64,000 nt of DNA, taken from contig NZ_QVMU01000017.1 of the NCBI RefSeq assembly GCF_003605645.1, forward strand, positions 31,334-95,333. Reading direction: 5' to 3'. Below the pieces are notes generated by a model that worked only from the letters and a program-made list of their open reading frames with translations, did not search any database and was not told the origin of the DNA. Of this stretch, positions 16,673-26,593 are shown piece after piece. Positions within the stretch are counted from its first letter, which is position 1. Each line of letters starts with the position of its first letter. Source of the DNA: Vibrio sinensis. Lineage in GTDB: Bacteria > Pseudomonadota > Gammaproteobacteria > Enterobacterales > Vibrionaceae. The position numbers and the translations under genes were made by a program.

Positions 16673-17275
16673 ATGCATTACGCTATTTCTCATCAAGTAC
16701 AACATTATTCCTTTCTCTCAACAACACCGAGAAAAAAAGTGTTAAAGCATATGCTATTGAGAGTTGACCAAGGTTTAGCTTTACTCAAACTTGGCAAAAC
16801 CGAGTATGCAGTCGAAGCGGGACAAACTGTCTGGATTCCTTTCGATTCTTTATGCTCACTGACGTTCTTTCCAAATACGCATATTCAACGTATCGAAGTA
16901 TCCAGTCGAGTAACATCAAGGCTGCCAAAACAAGGCGGTTTTGTACAATTGAATGAGTTGTGTACCGCTTTACTTAATCGCTTAGGTGAGCAGCAACAAG
17001 CTCATGAGAAAACGGTCCCTATGTTGGCAGTTTTCAAGCAAGAACTGAGTCTTCTTGCTCCTGAGCTCAATGAAAGTGAAATGACCCAAGCTATTAATCA
17101 CTGGAAAGTGGATGTGAAATCGACGCTCTCTTCAGAAGTTCAGCTTGTGTTGAAAATGCGTGAAGCCGGTAAACGTATGCTCTCAGGGCAAAAACAGGCT
17201 CAAGTGGTGGCTGATTTGTTCGGCAACCAAATGGAAGCCTATTTGCAACTTCGCAGCGCGTTACTCGGCGAATAA
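16673..17275 (+). CDS. Cupin-type AraC-like sensor protein
   Basis: A 200-residue protein. The first 85 residues form a small cupin like the N-terminal sensor domain of AraC regulators (LLRVDQGLALLKLGKTEYAV, then AGQTVWIPFDSLCSLTFFP). The C-terminal part is helical, with no second AraC helix-turn-helix recognisable. It may be a reduced or degenerate AraC-type regulator. The gene is divergent from the acyltransferase. Confidence 0.6.
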   Translation: MHYAISHQVQHYSFLSTTPRKKVLKHMLLRVDQGLALLKLGKTEYAVEAGQTVWIPFDSLCSLTFFPNTHIQRIEVSSRVTSRLPKQGGFVQLNELCTALLNRLGEQQQAHEKTVPMLAVFKQELSLLAPELNESEMTQAINHWKVDVKSTLSSEVQLVLKMREAGKRMLSGQKQAQVVADLFGNQMEAYLQLRSALLGE

Positions 17276-17403
17276 AGGCAATATCCCCCAGATAACCTTG
17301 GCCTAATAACTTCGCACTAACTATCAAAATAAGTGGTGAAGATAAGTTATTAGGCTAAGCGTATAAAACTAAGGACATTTGGCTAGGTAGATTCAAAGAT
17401 GAG

Positions 17404-18819
17404 TTAGCTTGAATATCTAATTAGCATCGCGCTATCTTTAGCCAGTATTTTTAATGAAATACGGCCTAAATCAGGTTGATAAGTGATTCCAGACAAAAGA
17501 TCATGCCAAGTATCATTGGTTGTGATTTCAACACTTTGAGAACGCACAGACTTATTCATCGCAACCCAACCATCATCTCCCCGGCTAAACACGAGCAAGT
17601 CATCATTCGCTTCTTTAACTTTCATGGCTTTACCATGCATCAAGTTGTGAAACATGACTCGAGAGACCATTCGTGAATCCCGCCATGTATCTTTCCAACG
17701 AGGTTCCCCTTCTGTGCTTAGAATACCACTGGTATCTAGGTCGGTATAAATCAATGGAACGCCACCATCACGCCCAAGGATGAAAGTATTCGCCAGCCAT
17801 TCAGACTCTTCATCCATCACCAAATCAGAAAACACCCGATTATTCGGAATATCGTGGGTAATGCTAAAGGTAAGCGCGCGGGATTCTGACAAAGCCAAAC
17901 CATAGTGATAAGGGTCAATCAACGCAGTAAAACTGCCCTGTGTTTGAAGTGCATCATACAGCGTTTTAAATAACGGAAAATCATACGCACCCAACTGTGT
18001 CTTAGCTAAAAATGGTTGGAGAAATAACTCATATTCTGGTTTGCTGGCTCCGCCATCAGTGATAATTTCACCAAAAATATGAACATTTTCACAAATATCT
18101 TTCGTCCAAACCTGCTGCAAATGCTCGATTGTCATATGCTTGGCAGCATCAATCCTAAAGCCAGTCACACCCAGTTGTTTCATCGCCAACAAATACTCTT
18201 TTTGCTGCCCTATCACATTCGTGTTTGCGGCTAAAGTTGGCAGACCAATGTCCACAGGGCTGCCGGTCAGACGACCAAACTGTACTTGCCATTTATCTCG
18301 CCAATCTTCAATAGGAAAAGCGGCGACAAAATCGAGATGAGTAAATAGTGGTTGTGAAAGATCGCCAAATAATCGAATAGATTGGTAATAGTCATGTTGC
18401 TGCTGATAGCGTTGTAAATCCTCATCACTAGGGTATTGTAGATTAGAACGCGCATCGGCTTCGTTTTCCATATGATTAAACACCACATCGATATAGAGTC
18501 GAATCCCTCTCTCTTTTAGAGTCGAGATCATCGCAACAAAATCGTGAGTGTCACCTAACTGATTGTCAATGACACGATAATCTTGTGGTTGATAACGTTG
18601 CCACCAACAAGTTCCTTGAGGACACTTTTTTGATTTCATTGGAGAGGAAACAAGTACTGATTTATACCCTGCTCGATCGATTGCTTCTGCTCGTTGCGCC
18701 ACCAGCGTATACGGCCAATCAAAAGCATGCAGTATCACATCCGTGCTCTGCGCTGTTAACATTCTTTCTGCCTCGTTCCCTAATTTACTATTCCATTTCA
18801 CGCGATCTAGTCCATGCAA
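17404..18819 (-). CDS. GH13 alpha-amylase family enzyme
   Basis: A 471-residue protein with the four conserved GH13 regions: DVVFNH near residue 112, GFRIDAAKH near residue 221 (nucleophile D), EII with the acid/base E near residue 252, and ITHDIPNN near residue 315 (transition-state D). It lacks a signal peptide, so it is either cytoplasmic or starts further downstream (M20 precedes the catalytic barrel). It would act on alpha-glucans or maltodextrins. No maltose genes are adjacent. Confidence 0.85.
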   Translation of the reverse strand: MHGLDRVKWNSKLGNEAERMLTAQSTDVILHAFDWPYTLVAQRAEAIDRAGYKSVLVSSPMKSKKCPQGTCWWQRYQPQDYRVIDNQLGDTHDFVAMISTLKERGIRLYIDVVFNHMENEADARSNLQYPSDEDLQRYQQQHDYYQSIRLFGDLSQPLFTHLDFVAAFPIEDWRDKWQVQFGRLTGSPVDIGLPTLAANTNVIGQQKEYLLAMKQLGVTGFRIDAAKHMTIEHLQQVWTKDICENVHIFGEIITDGGASKPEYELFLQPFLAKTQLGAYDFPLFKTLYDALQTQGSFTALIDPYHYGLALSESRALTFSITHDIPNNRVFSDLVMDEESEWLANTFILGRDGGVPLIYTDLDTSGILSTEGEPRWKDTWRDSRMVSRVMFHNLMHGKAMKVKEANDDLLVFSRGDDGWVAMNKSVRSQSVEITTNDTWHDLLSGITYQPDLGRISLKILAKDSAMLIRYSS

Positions 18820-19054
18820 CGCTCTTAATAAGCGCGCTCAAACGGAATTTGCTTTTTAATATCCATTGCGTTACCCCATTCGCATCGAATATATCGAGCG
18901 CGAGAGAGGTAGCATATCAGCCTATACGACAAAAGATAGTTTGAGATCGACTGCTCAACATTATAGATAAGGAGCCACTATACTTTCGGCTGATCAAGTG
19001 GCTAGCAAAGCATGATTTCATGATATGAGGCATACTTTGAATGATGGAGGGAAA

Positions 19055-19711
19055 ATGAACAACATTCGTATTGATATCGTTTCTGATATTGTCTGTCCTT
19101 GGTGCGTTATCGGTTATAAGCGATTAGAGCGAGTACTGAATTCACACAGTTCCCACATCAAAGCCGACATTCACTGGCATCCATTTGAACTCAATCCTGC
19201 TATGCCTATACAAGGGCAAAATCTACGCGAACATTTAGCCGAAAAATATGACACAACACGAGAAGCAAGCACGCTAGCCAGAAAGACTTTGACCCAATTA
19301 GGCCAAGAGGTCGATTTCGAGTTTCAATTTTTTGATGAAATGCGAATTTTCAACACCAGAAAAGCTCACCAACTGCTGCTATGGGCCCAAGATCAAGATA
19401 AACAATCTTTGCTCATGACTTTGCTATTTCAAGCCTATTTCACTCAAAGACAAGACATCAGTAACCCCGAGACGCTAATAGGATTAGCACAAAGTATTGG
19501 TCTTGATCTGGATACTGCGCAGCACGTTCTATTGGATGAAAGCTGGGCAAACACTGTTTTAGCAACGGAAAGACAATGGCTAGACGCTGGCATTCAAGCG
19601 GTGCCAGCTTTTATCCTCAACCAAAAACATCTAATTTCAGGAGCTCAAACTGAAGCGATCTTAACCCGTGCCATTTGCGAGATTACAAAACAAGAAAGCT
19701 GGCCAAAATGA
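19055..19711 (+). CDS. DsbA-family oxidoreductase, FrnE-like
   Basis: A 218-residue protein with a thioredoxin-fold CPWC motif (C14-C17) in VSDIVCPWCVIGYKRLE and the FrnE-type helical insert. The C-terminal AVPAFILNQKHLISGAQ contains the conserved cis-proline. There is no signal peptide, so it is a cytoplasmic disulfide oxidoreductase/isomerase. The start at 19055 was chosen because GGAGGG lies 5 bases upstream. An earlier in-frame ATG at 19025 lacks a ribosome site. Confidence 0.88.
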   Translation: MNNIRIDIVSDIVCPWCVIGYKRLERVLNSHSSHIKADIHWHPFELNPAMPIQGQNLREHLAEKYDTTREASTLARKTLTQLGQEVDFEFQFFDEMRIFNTRKAHQLLLWAQDQDKQSLLMTLLFQAYFTQRQDISNPETLIGLAQSIGLDLDTAQHVLLDESWANTVLATERQWLDAGIQAVPAFILNQKHLISGAQTEAILTRAICEITKQESWPK

Positions 19712-19817
19712 CCAGCTTTCATCAAAAATAGAAATCGCCTAACTTTGCTCGGCTTTAACGGTGATTGAAGTCCCTTACTTTACGCAAATTACTTTTCACA
19801 AATTACTTTCCACAGAA

Positions 19818-20717
19818 TTATTTTCCGCGAAGCTTTCCAACGACAGCAACAGCGGCTACCACCAATAAGCCAGCAACAAGGCCAATCAACCCGTTAAGTA
19901 ATGATGGGAACAAGGCTTTGGCCAATGAAATATTTGGAATATTCATGATCACAGGTTCAACCCAGTGATGAATTGCCGGAACATTGTGCACGACAATCCC
20001 CCCACCAACTAAGAACATCGCAATGGTACCGACCACAGCAAGACATTTCATCAACTTAGGCGCAAAGCTAATTAAGCCGCGACCAATAGCAGAAAAAATT
20101 CCTTTGCCATTTGAACGTCGTTCCAGATAAAACCCTAAATCATCCAATTTAACTATCCCTGCAACTAAGCCATACACGCCAATTGTCATGACTACCGCGA
20201 TCAAACTCACGACCATAATTTGCGTTGCCATGAATTGGCCCTGCACCGTCCCTAATGCGATAACAATAATCTCTGCCGATAAAATAAAATCGGTTCTTAT
20301 CGCTCCGGCTATTTTTTGTTTTTCATATTCCTCAATTGGCAAGTCACTTGGAGGTGCGTCATCATGTACTTCATGGGAATGAGGGAAGAGTTTTTCGAGG
20401 ATTTTTTCTGCCCCTTCAAAACATAAAAATAGCCCACCGAGCAACAACAGCGGCATGATCAGCCAAGGCGCAACCGAGCTAATAATCAACGCAGCAGGAA
20501 CCAGAATCAATTTGTTGCGAAATGAACCCTTAGCAACGCTCCAAACCACGGGTATTTCACGCTCTGCTGCAACACCAGAAACTTGTTGAGCATTCAGTGC
20601 TAAGTCATCGCCCAATACACCCGCCGTTTTCTTAGCGGCTACCTTTGACATTAATGCGACATCATCGAGCACACTCGCAATGTCATCTAAAAGGGTTAAT
20701 AAACTTGCGCCAGCCAT
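19818..20717 (-). CDS. DUF808 (YedI-like) inner-membrane protein
   Basis: A 299-residue protein with the DUF808 signature: MAGASLLTLLDDIASVLDDVALMSKVAAKKTAG-type N terminus, GDDLALNAQQVSG, and LFLCFEGAEKILEK near residue 110. About six transmembrane segments follow. The function is unknown. The ATG at 20717 was chosen because family members begin at this point; the frame remains open upstream. Confidence 0.85.
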   Translation of the reverse strand: MAGASLLTLLDDIASVLDDVALMSKVAAKKTAGVLGDDLALNAQQVSGVAAEREIPVVWSVAKGSFRNKLILVPAALIISSVAPWLIMPLLLLGGLFLCFEGAEKILEKLFPHSHEVHDDAPPSDLPIEEYEKQKIAGAIRTDFILSAEIIVIALGTVQGQFMATQIMVVSLIAVVMTIGVYGLVAGIVKLDDLGFYLERRSNGKGIFSAIGRGLISFAPKLMKCLAVVGTIAMFLVGGGIVVHNVPAIHHWVEPVIMNIPNISLAKALFPSLLNGLIGLVAGLLVVAAVAVVGKLRGK

Positions 20718-20899
20718 AAGAAGCTCTCTTACTGATGAATATTTGATTGATGTAAGAAAATGTAACAGTGATTGAATAAATCTCAAGGCAAAAAGTCAAT
20801 TTTAACCAAGGATTTACTTGTAATTCTTAATTCCAATTGCGCTTGCGACAGCAGCGTTCTATTCTTTTGCTTCTTATTACAAAGACAAAGGCACACATA

Positions 20900-21829
20900 A
20901 TGAGCAGTTCTAATGCCTACCCTATTGGAATCGCGGGAATGAAATGGAACGATACTGATCGCCAAGCATGGCGCGATTCAACATCGATTAAGCGAGAATA
21001 TCAGCAAGAAGTCGTACCAAAAATCGAAGCACTACGTGCGCGTTTTGATGTTGAGCAGTACGGTGCACTTTCTTATGATGAAAACCGCTTTCCGCTTTTT
21101 TGTATCAAGACCAAAACATGGGATGCCAATAAGCCTATCGTATTGATCACGGGTGGTGTCCATGGTTATGAAACCAGCGGCGTTCACGGTGCACTTCAAT
21201 TTGCCGATACGCAAGCTGAGAAGTATGCACAATATTTCAATATCATCATTGCGCCATGTGTGAGCCCTTGGGGTTATGAAACCATCAATCGTTGGAACCC
21301 ACTTGCACTCGATCCTAACCGTTCTTTCTATGCCGATTCTCCAGCCGAAGAGTCTGCAAATATTATTAAACTGGTTAAGAGCTTAGACCAAGACGTGTTT
21401 ATCCATTTCGACCTGCATGAAACGACTGACACCGATGAAACAGAGTTTCGACCAGCGCTATCTGCAAGAGATGGTATTGAGTATGTTCCAGGTACCATTC
21501 CAGATGGGTTTTACACCGTCGGTGATACAGATAATCCACAACTTGAATTTCAAGCCGCAGTGATTGAATCTGTTCGTCAAGTCACTCATATCGCCCCTGC
21601 CGATGAGCACGGCCAGTTGATTGGATCCGACATGGTTCAAGATGGTGTCATCCTTTACCCTATGGATGCTCTGGGCTTATGTGGCGGTGTAACGACTTGT
21701 GTATATGGCACAACGACAGAAGTTTACCCAGACAGCCCTACAGTGACTGATGGCGAATGTAACGATGCACAGGTGGCAGCAATTGTTGGTGGCCTAGATT
21801 ACGTTCTGAGTGTGACTGAACGCACGTAA
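20900..21829 (+). CDS. M14 family zinc carboxypeptidase/amidase-type peptidase
   Basis: A 309-residue protein. The zinc ligands appear as GGVHGYETSG (H-x-x-E, near residue 80) and the distant HFDLHET near residue 175. NRWNPLALDPNRSF is the conserved substrate-arginine segment. It resembles the M14 metallocarboxypeptidase / succinylglutamate-desuccinylase-like group. It lacks a signal peptide. The start at MSSSNAYPIG was preferred over an upstream in-frame ATG (20837), which would add a poorly conserved basic/hydrophobic tail. Confidence 0.82.
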   Translation: MSSSNAYPIGIAGMKWNDTDRQAWRDSTSIKREYQQEVVPKIEALRARFDVEQYGALSYDENRFPLFCIKTKTWDANKPIVLITGGVHGYETSGVHGALQFADTQAEKYAQYFNIIIAPCVSPWGYETINRWNPLALDPNRSFYADSPAEESANIIKLVKSLDQDVFIHFDLHETTDTDETEFRPALSARDGIEYVPGTIPDGFYTVGDTDNPQLEFQAAVIESVRQVTHIAPADEHGQLIGSDMVQDGVILYPMDALGLCGGVTTCVYGTTTEVYPDSPTVTDGECNDAQVAAIVGGLDYVLSVTERT

Positions 21830-21856
21830 CACCTACTGCTACTCAAGATTAAAAAG

Positions 21857-21887
21857 AAAACAGCAACTCATTTGAATTGCTGTTTTT
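21857..21887. terminator. Terminator between the M14 peptidase and acyl-CoA synthetase genes
   Basis: The stem AAAACAGCAA/TTGCTGTTTT has an internal extension and is followed by T5. It serves the plus-strand peptidase gene and may also serve the convergent synthetase. Confidence 0.75.
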
Positions 21888-21920
21888 ATTAAGTAGCATT
21901 AAAAGCTACGATATCAAAAG

Positions 21921-23522
21921 CTATAAATAGAGCCTGCGAAGTTCTTTCTTATCCACTTTGCCTACACTGGTCTTCGCTATTTCTTCAACGAACTTAACTT
22001 TCAATAGCAATGCTTCTCTGGCGAGAATACCTTTGCTAATGAAATCTTTTGAAAAGCCAAGCAGTTCTTTTTCCGTGACTTGCATTCCCTCTTTAAGCGT
22101 GACAAGCGCAAGAGGTACTTCTCCCCACTTATTGTGAGGCATACCGATAACTGCGACTTCAGAAACTGTTTGATGTTGATGAAGAATGTCTTCAAGTTCC
22201 AGAGAACTCACCCATTCACCGGAGATTTTGATCATATCTTTAACCCGGTCGGTGATCTTAATAACCCCATCACTATCAATCGTCGCAACATCGCCTGTAT
22301 GTAAATAACCTCCACGCCATAGCGCTTTAGAATTCTTGTTATCTTTGTAGTAACTAGGCGTTAACCATGGTGCACGAACGACTATCTCACCGCTTGTTTC
22401 ACCATCATGCGCGAGTTTATTCATATCTTCATCAACAATATGAGCCTCTACCATCGCAACTTTCTTACCCGTCTTAGAACGATATTCCGCTTGTTGATCG
22501 AGTTCAAGTTCCAAGTATTCTGGGGTCAATTGTACGATAGAAAGAATTGGGCCACTTTCACTCATCCCATATCCGGCAAATACATCAATATCGCGTTCCA
22601 ATGCTGATTTACATAACGCTTTAGGTAGAGCTGCCCCACCAATAACCACTTTCCAGCGTGAGAAATCCACTGACTTAGATTTAGGTGAGCTTAGCAGCAA
22701 ATGTAAAATCGTCGGCACACAGTGCGAAAACGTCACTTGTTCTTGTTCAATCAGATTAAGCAGAACATCTGGGATATACTTGCCTGGGTAAACTTGTTTA
22801 ACCCCAAGCATGGTTGCCATATAGGGTAGCCCCCACGCATGTACGTGGAACATTGGCGTTATTGGCATATAGATATCGTCTTGATGAAGTCTGCCTTGGA
22901 CTGCATTTGTTCCAAGTGTACTCAGGATGCCAAGTGTGTGTAGAACTAATTGACGATGCGTAAAGAAAACCCCTTTAGGCATGCCCGTTGTACCTGTGGT
23001 GTAAAAGGTTGTCGCCACCGTATTTTCATCAAACTCAGGAAAGTCGAACTGTGCTGTTTCTTGCTCTAAAAGCTGTTCGTACTCACATTCTCCCTCATCA
23101 CGCAACACAACATATTGAGTGACGGTATCAATACGGCCTTTAATCTGATCCAGAATAGGCAGAAACTCTTCATGGATGAGTAGGATGTCATCTTCTGCAT
23201 GATCAATGGTATAAAGAATTTGTTCTGGGGACAGGCGCACGTTGATCATATGCAACTTCGCACCAATCATTGGAATAGCAAAATAACACTCCAAATAACG
23301 ATGTGAATCGTAATCCATAACGGCAACCGTATCGCCTTTTTTTACCCCCATTTTTGTCAAAGCATTAGCAAATTTCTTCACTCGTTCATGGAATGTTTTA
23401 TAGCTATGACGGCGATGGTTTGCGTAGACGATCTCTTGTTCAGGATTGAAAGCCACTGGAGAAAAAAGCAGATTTTTAATTAGCAACTGGTAGTTAGATG
23501 GTTCATTAACGTATTGGTTCAT
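21921..23522 (-). CDS. Medium/long-chain acyl-CoA synthetase (AMP-forming)
   Basis: A 533-residue member of the ANL superfamily. The P-loop motif TFYTTGTTGMPKG is near residue 170, YGMSESGPI near residue 323, YLHTGDVATIDSDGVIKITDR near residue 410, and the C-terminal catalytic lysine segment SVGKVDKKEL near residue 525. It activates a carboxylic acid to its CoA thioester, and the architecture resembles fatty-acyl-CoA ligases. It is transcribed alone. An inverted repeat with a U-tract sits 37-62 bp upstream of its start. Confidence 0.88.
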   Translation of the reverse strand: MNQYVNEPSNYQLLIKNLLFSPVAFNPEQEIVYANHRRHSYKTFHERVKKFANALTKMGVKKGDTVAVMDYDSHRYLECYFAIPMIGAKLHMINVRLSPEQILYTIDHAEDDILLIHEEFLPILDQIKGRIDTVTQYVVLRDEGECEYEQLLEQETAQFDFPEFDENTVATTFYTTGTTGMPKGVFFTHRQLVLHTLGILSTLGTNAVQGRLHQDDIYMPITPMFHVHAWGLPYMATMLGVKQVYPGKYIPDVLLNLIEQEQVTFSHCVPTILHLLLSSPKSKSVDFSRWKVVIGGAALPKALCKSALERDIDVFAGYGMSESGPILSIVQLTPEYLELELDQQAEYRSKTGKKVAMVEAHIVDEDMNKLAHDGETSGEIVVRAPWLTPSYYKDNKNSKALWRGGYLHTGDVATIDSDGVIKITDRVKDMIKISGEWVSSLELEDILHQHQTVSEVAVIGMPHNKWGEVPLALVTLKEGMQVTEKELLGFSKDFISKGILAREALLLKVKFVEEIAKTSVGKVDKKELRRLYL

Positions 23523-24023
23523 ATAGATTCTTCGTTATTTTTGTATTTGATTTTCAAAAAGCTCGCTCTACGTTTAACGAGCTTCATTTTGCTCTAAAGT
23601 GAACGATTCTTCTGTTCATCGCAATTAGGTTAGATCCCAACTGTTAAGCGGGTAAAGTTTTTTAATTTTAACACCAATCGGCAAGGGTCACCTTTAAAAG
23701 ACCAAATTGACGATTGCATCGAGTAAAGAGCCTAAAAGTTGCGCTCAAACATGGTTATTTGTAACAGGTCGTAACGCATTAGAGCAGTAAACACTATTAG
23801 CTAGAGCGCCGAATATGGCGTCTTTCCTAGGGAAGTGGGAGTTTAACGGGTTACTCGCATTCATTTTGTTCACTAGAAAAATTTAACTATTGAGTAGACT
23901 GGATTGTTATCGCGGGAATATACTGCACGTCCTGTTTTAACGTTAGGAATACTTTGTGGACCCCAACTCTAGTCGATTGTGTACACCCTTACTGGCATTA
24001 TGTTACCAAGGGAGGACACAGCA
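23523..24023. other. Divergent intergenic region
   Basis: A 501-bp region between the acyl-CoA synthetase start and the first CNNM gene. It contains the orphan hairpin at 23559-23584 and a strong ribosome site (GGGAGGAC) before 24024. I looked for M-box or ykoY-like riboswitches suited to the CNNM genes and could not recognise one. Confidence 0.5.
23559..23584 (-). terminator. Orphan minus-strand hairpin upstream of the acyl-CoA synthetase gene
   Basis: A perfect 7-bp stem, AAGCTCG/CGAGCTT. The A-run at 23556-23560 gives a U-tract on minus-strand RNA. It lies 37 bp upstream of the synthetase start, so it is not behind any known gene. It could be a leader attenuator or the end of a short minus-strand transcript. 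Confidence 0.45.
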
Positions 24024-25400
24024 ATGATTGAGCCCATTCTTACCCTTCTATTCGGCATTTTCTTCATCTTAGCTATTATTGCGCTAAACGGTTATTTCGT
24101 TGCCCAAGAATTTGCTTATATGGCCGTCGACCGAGCAAAACTCGCAACCTTAGCAGCCGCTGGCGATGAAGCAGCAAAACGCGCTCTCGCAGTAACAAAA
24201 CGTACTAGCTTTATGCTATCTGGTGCCCAGCTAGGGATTACAGTGACTGGCCTCGTATTGGGTTTTGTCGCGGAACCTCTCGTCGGACAATCGATGGGCG
24301 TTCTATTACAGACCTTTGGCTTATCACTTGAAGCTGGTATCGCAATTGGTACTGTTATCACTCTCGCCATTGCCATGGTTGTGCAAATGATTATGGGTGA
24401 GCTTTACCCTAAAAACCTTGCGATTGCGAACGCTGAGCCAATGTCTCGAATGATGTCTCGCTCAACTCTGCTTTATATGTCTATGTTTGGCTGGATCATC
24501 AGCTTTTTCGACAAATCCGCTAACCTCCTTCTTCGCGCTGTTCGTATCGAACCTGTGCATGATCTCGATGTGAGTGCTTCAGAGGAAGACTTACATCACA
24601 TCATCGCCAACTCACGCGATAGCGGTGATTTACCTGTCGAACTGTCACTGATGATGGATCGTATTCTTGATTTCCCAGAGCGCGATGTAGAACACGCTAT
24701 GGTGCCTCGTTCGCAAGTGGATTGGGTTGAACCAGAAACCACATTGACAGAGCTCTTATCGCTCATGGCTCAGGCGCACACTCGCTACCCTGTAATCAAT
24801 GATGATGACGCTCCAGTCGGTGTAGTTCATTTATCGGATGTGCTAGCGCGAATAGATGCTGGAAATGCTGATGATACCGTCGCGGCAGTGATGCGTCCTG
24901 CGACTGTCCTACCAACTCTTATGCGATTGCCTGATGCACTTGATCAACTGGTCACTTCAACCAATCAACTTGCCTGTGTTATCGATGAGTACGGCGGTTT
25001 TGCTGGCGTGCTAACCATTGAAGATCTAGCGATGGAAATCGTTGGTGAAATCACCGACGAGCATGATGAAGATAACGGCGATGCTGTTGTGTCTGAAAGC
25101 GGTAATGTTTGGTTGATGGAAGGCGATGTCCATATTGATGAAGTCGAGCGTGCAATTGGCTATGACCTGCCGCGTGGTGATGTAGAAACGATTGCAGGAA
25201 TGCTGATTGCCGAACGTGGTGCGCTTCCAGCAGAGGGCGATACAGTGATTATTGCGCTTCCGATCGATCCATCAGAACTTGCTTCGGGTGAGCCGATAAT
25301 GCGACACCTCGAGGTTGATGTGTTACGTATTGAGCGACATGTACCTACCGAGGTGCGTGTAAAACTGGTAGAGCAAGCTATCGTGGAGGATGAAGCATGA
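24024..25400 (+). CDS. CNNM/CorC-type hemolysin family membrane protein
   Basis: A 458-residue protein: a DUF21/CNNM transmembrane domain (about residues 1-180, three to four helices, with NGYFVAQEFAYMAVDR near residue 20), a CBS pair (about 205-335, MVPRSQVDW and VIDEYGGFAGVLTIEDL), and a C-terminal CorC_HlyC domain (about 345-440). The family is linked to Mg2+/Co2+ efflux or homeostasis. The ATG at 24024 follows GGGAGGAC; a 15-residue upstream extension has no ribosome site. It overlaps the next gene by 4 bp (ATGA). Confidence 0.88.
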   Translation: MIEPILTLLFGIFFILAIIALNGYFVAQEFAYMAVDRAKLATLAAAGDEAAKRALAVTKRTSFMLSGAQLGITVTGLVLGFVAEPLVGQSMGVLLQTFGLSLEAGIAIGTVITLAIAMVVQMIMGELYPKNLAIANAEPMSRMMSRSTLLYMSMFGWIISFFDKSANLLLRAVRIEPVHDLDVSASEEDLHHIIANSRDSGDLPVELSLMMDRILDFPERDVEHAMVPRSQVDWVEPETTLTELLSLMAQAHTRYPVINDDDAPVGVVHLSDVLARIDAGNADDTVAAVMRPATVLPTLMRLPDALDQLVTSTNQLACVIDEYGGFAGVLTIEDLAMEIVGEITDEHDEDNGDAVVSESGNVWLMEGDVHIDEVERAIGYDLPRGDVETIAGMLIAERGALPAEGDTVIIALPIDPSELASGEPIMRHLEVDVLRIERHVPTEVRVKLVEQAIVEDEA

Positions 25401-26413
25401 CCGATCCTTTGATTGTTACCCTAGTAACAACAGCTCTAATTATATTGAGTGGTTTTTTCGTCATCATCGAATTTGCTTTGATGGGTGCTCGCCGACACCG
25501 ACTTGAAGAGATCGCTGTTGAAAGTGCGTCAGCGCGAGCTGCGCTGCGTGGTATGAATGACTTAACACTAATGTTGGCTGGTGCCCAATTAGGTATCACG
25601 TTCTGTACGTTTGCGTTGGGTGCGGTAACTAAGCCTGCTGTCGATCTTTGGGTTGGCCCTGTATTTCTTGCTATGGGCTTGCCTTATTGGGCTGCTGATG
25701 CTGCAGCATTTGGTTTTGCGCTATTTGTTGTCACGTTCTTACACTTAGTCGTTGGTGAAATGGCGCCAAAATCTTGGTCCATTGCGCATCCAGAAAAATC
25801 AGCGTTGGCAATTGGTATCATTGCTCGAGCTTACGTTTGGCCGCTACGTCCACTGCTAAACTGGATCAACAGCATTGCTAACCGCTTAGTAAAAGCATCA
25901 GGTGTAGAACCAGTGGAAAGCGCAGCTGTCGGCGGACAAGATGTTGATACTATTCGTCAATTAGTTGAACACTCTGGCAAAGTAGGGACGCTAAATCCGA
26001 GCACTCAAAAGCAACTATCTGGTCTAATCGACTTGAGCTCAATCCCGGTTGAAACCTTGGTCACTGAAGGCCAGGTAATGGCTCATGTAGACAAGAACGC
26101 AACAGTCGCCGATGTGCGTGCTGCCGCGATGGAATCAGGACATTTACGTATTCTTGTATACGGAAAAAGCGGCCTGAAGCCATTGGTCGTTCATGTTCGT
26201 GACACGTTACTGGAGCCAGCAGATAAACCAGCAAGAGAAGTCGCGCGCAATGCGTACGTGCTTAATTCAGAAACTCCTGTCTATGAAGCCCTTGCCCGTA
26301 TGCGTAAAGCTAGCGTTCAATTAGCGGTAGTGAGTAAGAACGGAAAAATGGTGGGGGTTGTCACCCTCGCGGATATTTTAAAACGAGTTCTTCCAACAAC
26401 TGTGACTGGATAA
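25397..26413 (+). CDS. Second CNNM-type membrane protein, without CorC_HlyC domain
   Basis: A 338-residue protein: a DUF21 membrane domain (ILSGFFVIIEFALMGARRHRL near residue 15, and HLVVGEMAPKSW near residue 116), followed by a weaker CBS pair (about 215-335). The C-terminal CorC_HlyC domain of the preceding gene is missing. The ATGA overlap with that gene implies obligate co-translation and probably a heteromeric transporter. The pair layout is known from other bacteria. Confidence 0.87.
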   Translation: MTDPLIVTLVTTALIILSGFFVIIEFALMGARRHRLEEIAVESASARAALRGMNDLTLMLAGAQLGITFCTFALGAVTKPAVDLWVGPVFLAMGLPYWAADAAAFGFALFVVTFLHLVVGEMAPKSWSIAHPEKSALAIGIIARAYVWPLRPLLNWINSIANRLVKASGVEPVESAAVGGQDVDTIRQLVEHSGKVGTLNPSTQKQLSGLIDLSSIPVETLVTEGQVMAHVDKNATVADVRAAAMESGHLRILVYGKSGLKPLVVHVRDTLLEPADKPAREVARNAYVLNSETPVYEALARMRKASVQLAVVSKNGKMVGVVTLADILKRVLPTTVTG

Positions 26414-26466
26414 CGTTCGCTATCACAATGCACCTACTTCAAATTCGAAATTGATGCTTAAAACAC

Positions 26467-26495
26467 AAAACGCCACATATCCTGTGGCGTTTTTT
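26467..26495 (+). terminator. Rho-independent terminator of the CNNM pair
   Basis: The stem AAAACGCCAC/GTGGCGTTTT has a 7-base loop and is followed by further T residues, 54 bp after the stop codon. Confidence 0.88.
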
Positions 26496-26593
26496 ATTTC
26501 TAATCTTTTGCGACAATTTTTTACAAGGACAGTCGCTACAACTGGTTTAGAACAGACGACTTAGAAAAGACTGTTACTGTAAGACGTCACACA

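Noticed and set aside
23620..24023. Possible metal-responsive riboswitch before the CNNM genes
   Set aside because: No M-box, NiCo or yybP-ykoY consensus could be recognised.
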